A DNA stretch of 9,570 nucleotides, from the NCBI GenBank assembly GCA_043779285.1, contig JAYWEL010000158.1, forward strand, positions 1 through 9,570, written 5' to 3'. This document shows, piece after piece, positions 6,630 through 9,570 of the stretch (its first letter is position 1; each line of letters starts with the position of its first letter). This stretch comes from MGR-bin208 sp043779285 (GTDB lineage Bacteria; Bacteroidota; Bacteroidia; Chitinophagales; Chitinophagaceae). Under the pieces are notes generated by a model. It was not told the origin of the DNA and did no database searches. It saw nothing but the letters and a program-made list of their open reading frames with translations. Made by a program: the position numbers and the translations under genes.

Positions 6630-8021
6630 ATGTCATTGGAACTGGAACAAACCTCTTTATTTGAAAAGTTTGAGCATATTATCCAAACAGAGGATAAATT
6701 ATTGATCAAAGAATTTCTGAATAATCAGAACATCAGTGATGTATGCGAACTGGTTTATGAATTCCCGGATTACGAAAGTCAGATCATTGCCAATATGTCC
6801 ATTCACCGGGCCAGCAGTGTTTTCAAGATCCTTGAATTCCACACACAAAAAAGTATTATCAATGATTTACCGGCCAATAAAACAGCCGAATTACTGAATG
6901 AATTACCGGCAGATGACCGGACAGATTTCCTGGAAGAATTACCAAGCAATGTAGTTCGTGAATTAATCAAGTTGCTGAATCCGGAAGAACGAAAAATTAC
7001 GCTTTCCCTTTTAGGTTATCCGGAGAATAGCGTTGGAAGGTTAATGACACCTGATTACATTTATGTTTTTGAAGAAAATACGGTAGCCGAAGTGTTGGAT
7101 ATCATTCGCCGTATTGGAAGTAACAGTGAAACAATCGATGTGATTTATGTCATCGACGAAAATGGCAACCTGCTTGACGATATCAGAATCCGTGAATTTA
7201 TTTTCAATGCCCCCGATAAAAAAGTTTCGGAATTGATGGATGACAGGGTTATTGCTTTAAAAGCCAATGATGACCAGGAGCTGGCATACGAAGCATTTAA
7301 AATGAATAACCGGGTGGCATTGCCGGTTGTAAATGAAACCAATAAACTTTTAGGCATAGTTACTATCGATGATGTGCTTTGGGTGGCCAGTGAAGAGTTT
7401 AGTGAGGATATGCAAAAAATGGGAGGTACCGAAGCCCTGGATGAACCATACCTTGAAATACCGATACTAAAATTATTTCGGAAAAGAATTCTTTGGCTTT
7501 TAGTTTTATTTGTCGGGGAAATGTTCACCGCTTCAGCGATGGGTTATTTCCAGGATGAACTGGCAAGGGCAATAGTTCTGGCACTATTTGTTCCTTTAAT
7601 TATTTCAAGTGGTGGTAATAGTGGTTCGCAGGCGTCCACTTTAATAATTCAGGCCATGGCTGTAGGTGAAGTTGGTCTTTCAGATTGGTGGAAGGTTATG
7701 CGGCGTGAAATTGTACAAGGTCTTTTATTAGGAACTGCATTGGGCCTCTTTGGTTTTATGCGGGTGATCATTTGGGGAAATATATTTCCTGACATCTATG
7801 GTGCACATTATGTTGTAATAGCATTTGTAGTTGCGCTTTCTCTTCTGGGAGTTGTTTTATGGGGAAGCCTTACCGGATCCATGCTTCCATTAATCTTAAA
7901 AAAACTTGGCGCCGATCCGGCTGTATCTTCAGCTCCATTTGTTGCCACATTGGTTGATGTAACCGGCCTGATCATTTATTTTTCCATGGCATTTCTGATG
8001 ATGGAAAGAGTATTATATTAA
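6630..8021 (+). CDS. mgtE: MgtE-family magnesium transporter/channel
   Basis: A 463-residue protein with the full MgtE layout. The N-terminal superhelical domain (about 30-135) has LPANKTAELLNELPADDRTD-type repeats. The paired CBS domains follow (about 138-255, starting near RLMTPDYI and ending near GIVTIDDVLW), then a connecting helix and five membrane helices (about 288-458). The pore region has PLIISSGGNSGSQAST (322-337). The last helix has ADPAVSSAPFVATLVDVTG (428-446), where Asp429 and Asp443 match conserved acidic residues of the family. In Thermus MgtE the cytoplasmic domains sense Mg2+ and close the channel; the same control is inferred here. The protein should sit in the inner membrane. 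It is divergent from the SET gene, and glmS follows 159 nt downstream on the same strand. Confidence 0.95.
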   Translation: MSLELEQTSLFEKFEHIIQTEDKLLIKEFLNNQNISDVCELVYEFPDYESQIIANMSIHRASSVFKILEFHTQKSIINDLPANKTAELLNELPADDRTDFLEELPSNVVRELIKLLNPEERKITLSLLGYPENSVGRLMTPDYIYVFEENTVAEVLDIIRRIGSNSETIDVIYVIDENGNLLDDIRIREFIFNAPDKKVSELMDDRVIALKANDDQELAYEAFKMNNRVALPVVNETNKLLGIVTIDDVLWVASEEFSEDMQKMGGTEALDEPYLEIPILKLFRKRILWLLVLFVGEMFTASAMGYFQDELARAIVLALFVPLIISSGGNSGSQASTLIIQAMAVGEVGLSDWWKVMRREIVQGLLLGTALGLFGFMRVIIWGNIFPDIYGAHYVVIAFVVALSLLGVVLWGSLTGSMLPLILKKLGADPAVSSAPFVATLVDVTGLIIYFSMAFLMMERVLY

Positions 8022-8025
8022 TACT
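8009..8025 (+). other. Perfect AT-rich hairpin over the mgtE stop codon
   Basis: AGTATTA (8009-8015) and TAATACT (8019-8025) are perfect inverted repeats around a TAT loop, enclosing the TAA stop at 8019-8021. No U-tract follows, so it is not a standard terminator. It could mark a transcript end or be chance in AT-rich sequence. Confidence 0.3.
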
Positions 8026-8059
8026 TTGAAATAATTAATCTAATGAATCGTTTAAGGTA

Positions 8060-8109
8060 GGTGCATAAACCGGGGGTTGCCAACCTTTAGCAATTATTTT
8101 AAATGCACC
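8060..8109 (+). other. Inverted repeats upstream of glmS
   Basis: GGTGCAT (8060-8066) and ATGCACC (8103-8109) are perfect 7-bp inverted repeats. They enclose a small inner hairpin, GGTT (8075-8078) with AACC (8082-8085), extendable by G-U pairs. The structure lies in the 159-nt gap between mgtE and glmS. Nothing resembles the glmS ribozyme of Gram-positive bacteria. It may be a leader structure, a regulator site or a weak mgtE terminator. Confidence 0.3.
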
Positions 8110-8117
8110 CTTTATGG

Positions 8118-8149
8118 TTTGGGTAAATAACCTGATTTGTCGACTTTCG
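8118..8149 (+). promoter_or_regulatory. Weak candidate promoter of glmS
   Basis: TTTG at 8118-8121 is followed at 20 nt by GACTTTCG (8142-8149), which matches four of six fixed positions of TAnnTTTG. An alternative -7 box is CTGATTTG at 8132-8139, followed by TCG as at the mutS promoter, but it has no -33 partner. Neither is convincing. glmS probably starts transcription somewhere in this gap. Confidence 0.25.
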
Positions 8150-8180
8150 TTTTTTAGAAAAAAATAAAAATTCAAATTCT

Positions 8181-9570
8181 ATGTGTGGAATTGTTGCTTA
8201 TATCGGTCATCGCGAAGCGTATCCTGTTATCATTAAAGGATTATTAAGATTAGAATATCGTGGTTATGATAGTTCCGGGATTGCCTTATTAAATGATGGG
8301 CTCCGGGTATATAAGAAAAAAGGAAGAGTAGCCGAATTGGAAGAATCCATCATTGGCAAAGATATACATGGACATATCGGCATTGGACATACCCGATGGG
8401 CTACGCATGGCGAACCGAATGATGTAAACGCCCATCCGCACACTTCCGCAAGCGGGAAGATAGCCATGATTCATAATGGCATCATTGAAAATTATGTTCA
8501 ATTAAAAACAGAATTGCTGAACAAAGGTTATTCATTCAAAAGTGAAACCGATACGGAAGTACTCCTTTATTTCATTGAAGACATTAAAGAAAATAATAAT
8601 TGTTCATTAGAAGAAGCCATTCGTATTGCGTTGAAAAGAGTTGTAGGCGCCTATGTATTGGTATTAATTGATCAGGACAATCCAGACACCTTGATTGCGG
8701 CAAGAAAAGGAAGTCCGCTGGTAATAGGTGTAGGCAAAGGCGAACATTTTCTTGCTTCGGATGCATCACCCATTATTGAATATACCAAGGAAGTGGTGTA
8801 TGTAAACGACTACGAATTAGCCATCATCAAATCGGATGAACTGATACTTAAAAATCTGGGTAACGAAACAATAACGCCGTACATCCAAAAACTGGACATG
8901 GAATTGGCAGCCATTGAAAAAGGTGGATACGACCATTTCATGCTAAAAGAAATTTACGAACAGCCACAAACAATTTTTGATTGTCTGCGTGGCCGTTTGG
9001 ATGTTAACAATGGAACCATTACCATGGCCGGTATTCAGGAATATGCCGATCAGATTATGAATGCCAATCGGATAGTGATGGTTGCTTGTGGAACAAGCTG
9101 GCATGCTGCATTAATAGCTGAATATATTTTTGAAGAATTATGCCGGATAAATGTGGAAGTAGAATATGCTTCAGAATTCCGTTACCGCAACCCGGTGATC
9201 AATGAAGGCGATGTGATCATAGCTGTATCACAAAGCGGGGAAACAGCTGACACTTTGGTTGCTATTGAAAATGCAAAATCAAAAGGTGCGATCATTTTGG
9301 GTGTAGTTAATGTGGTAGGTTCATCCATTGCCCGAACTTCGCATGGCGGTGCATATACCCATGCCGGACCGGAGATTGGAGTTGCATCTACTAAAGCATT
9401 CACTGCCCAACTTGCCGTGTTAACGATGATTGCTTTAAAAATTGCAAAAGATAAAAAAACAATCAGTGAAGAAAGGTTTACTCATTTAACGAATGAATTA
9501 AGTGCCATACCTGATAAAGTTGCAAAAATTCTGGAAAATACAGACCATATAAAAGCACTTGCAGAAAAAT
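8181..9570 (+). CDS. glmS: Glutamine--fructose-6-phosphate aminotransferase (3'-truncated by window edge)
   Basis: The frame is open from ATG 8181 to the window end: 463 of the roughly 610 codons expected. It begins MCGIVAYIG with the catalytic Cys2, exposed as the N-terminus after Met removal. The class II glutaminase domain follows, with YRGYDSSG (26-33), HTRWATHG (70-77, Arg72) and HNGIIEN (98-104). The first SIS sugar-isomerase domain has ACGTSWHAA (Cys303-Gly-Thr-Ser) and SQSGET (350-355), each three residues beyond the E. coli positions. The second SIS domain begins before the edge and is cut. The enzyme makes glucosamine-6-phosphate from fructose-6-phosphate and glutamine, the first committed step toward UDP-GlcNAc for peptidoglycan and LPS. 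The start is fixed by the Cys2 requirement. The leader is A/T-rich without a Shine-Dalgarno sequence. Confidence 0.97.
   Translation, partial: MCGIVAYIGHREAYPVIIKGLLRLEYRGYDSSGIALLNDGLRVYKKKGRVAELEESIIGKDIHGHIGIGHTRWATHGEPNDVNAHPHTSASGKIAMIHNGIIENYVQLKTELLNKGYSFKSETDTEVLLYFIEDIKENNNCSLEEAIRIALKRVVGAYVLVLIDQDNPDTLIAARKGSPLVIGVGKGEHFLASDASPIIEYTKEVVYVNDYELAIIKSDELILKNLGNETITPYIQKLDMELAAIEKGGYDHFMLKEIYEQPQTIFDCLRGRLDVNNGTITMAGIQEYADQIMNANRIVMVACGTSWHAALIAEYIFEELCRINVEVEYASEFRYRNPVINEGDVIIAVSQSGETADTLVAIENAKSKGAIILGVVNVVGSSIARTSHGGAYTHAGPEIGVASTKAFTAQLAVLTMIALKIAKDKKTISEERFTHLTNELSAIPDKVAKILENTDHIKALAEK

Noticed and set aside
7145..7528. 127-codon minus-strand ORF inside mgtE
   Set aside because: Ser-rich antisense translation of the CBS and first membrane region; mgtE in the other strand is unambiguous.
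8022..8180. Possible glmS self-cleaving ribozyme upstream of glmS
   Set aside because: The gap has none of the conserved core or nested pseudoknot layout of that ribozyme, and it is a Gram-positive feature; only simple inverted repeats are seen.
8264..9403. Minus-strand ORFs of 61-73 codons opposite glmS
   Set aside because: glmS has complete catalytic motifs on the plus strand through this whole span, so these are chance antisense frames.

Overview
The window looks like ordinary chromosomal housekeeping DNA from a member of the Bacteroidota. I base this on the protein sequences, on promoter -7 boxes of the TAnnTTTG type upstream of several genes, on A/T-rich start regions with no Shine-Dalgarno sequence, and on the moderately AT-rich composition. 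A lineage near Chitinophagales/Sphingobacteriales is a guess from overall resemblance only. No phage, plasmid, CRISPR, secretion or defence genes are visible, and I found no tRNA or rRNA.

Layout. (1) 1-771, plus strand: 3' part of an RluD-type 23S rRNA pseudouridine synthase, cut by the window's left edge. (2) 784-3422, minus strand: four genes read leftward in the order trmH-like RNA methyltransferase, UbiA-family prenyltransferase, ruvX/yqgF, def. The first three are tightly spaced (23 and 30 nt gaps) and probably one transcript. def is set apart by a 183-nt gap that holds a foldback repeat with heptanucleotide ends, and it appears to have its own promoter. (3) 3536-6136, plus strand: mutS, divergent from trmH. 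(4) 6141-6524, minus strand: a small stand-alone SET-domain protein that converges on mutS with only 4 nt between stop codons. (5) 6630-8021, plus strand: mgtE Mg2+ channel/transporter, divergent from the SET gene. (6) 8181-9570, plus strand: 5' two thirds of glmS, cut by the right edge. No gene-free stretch exceeds 300 nt; the largest are 1381-1563 and 8022-8180.

The genes cover translation and RNA modification (rluD, trmH-like, def, ruvX), membrane quinone chemistry (ubiA-like), DNA repair (mutS), metal homeostasis (mgtE) and amino-sugar supply for the cell wall (glmS). They do not form one pathway. I did not find an undescribed system. The most interesting items are non-coding: the foldback element in front of def, whose end seems to supply the -33 box of the def promoter; -7 boxes placed exactly 4 nt before the ATG of trmH and mgtE, which implies leaderless mRNAs; a perfect 12-bp inverted repeat covering the facing -7 boxes of the SET gene and mgtE; and the small SET protein itself.
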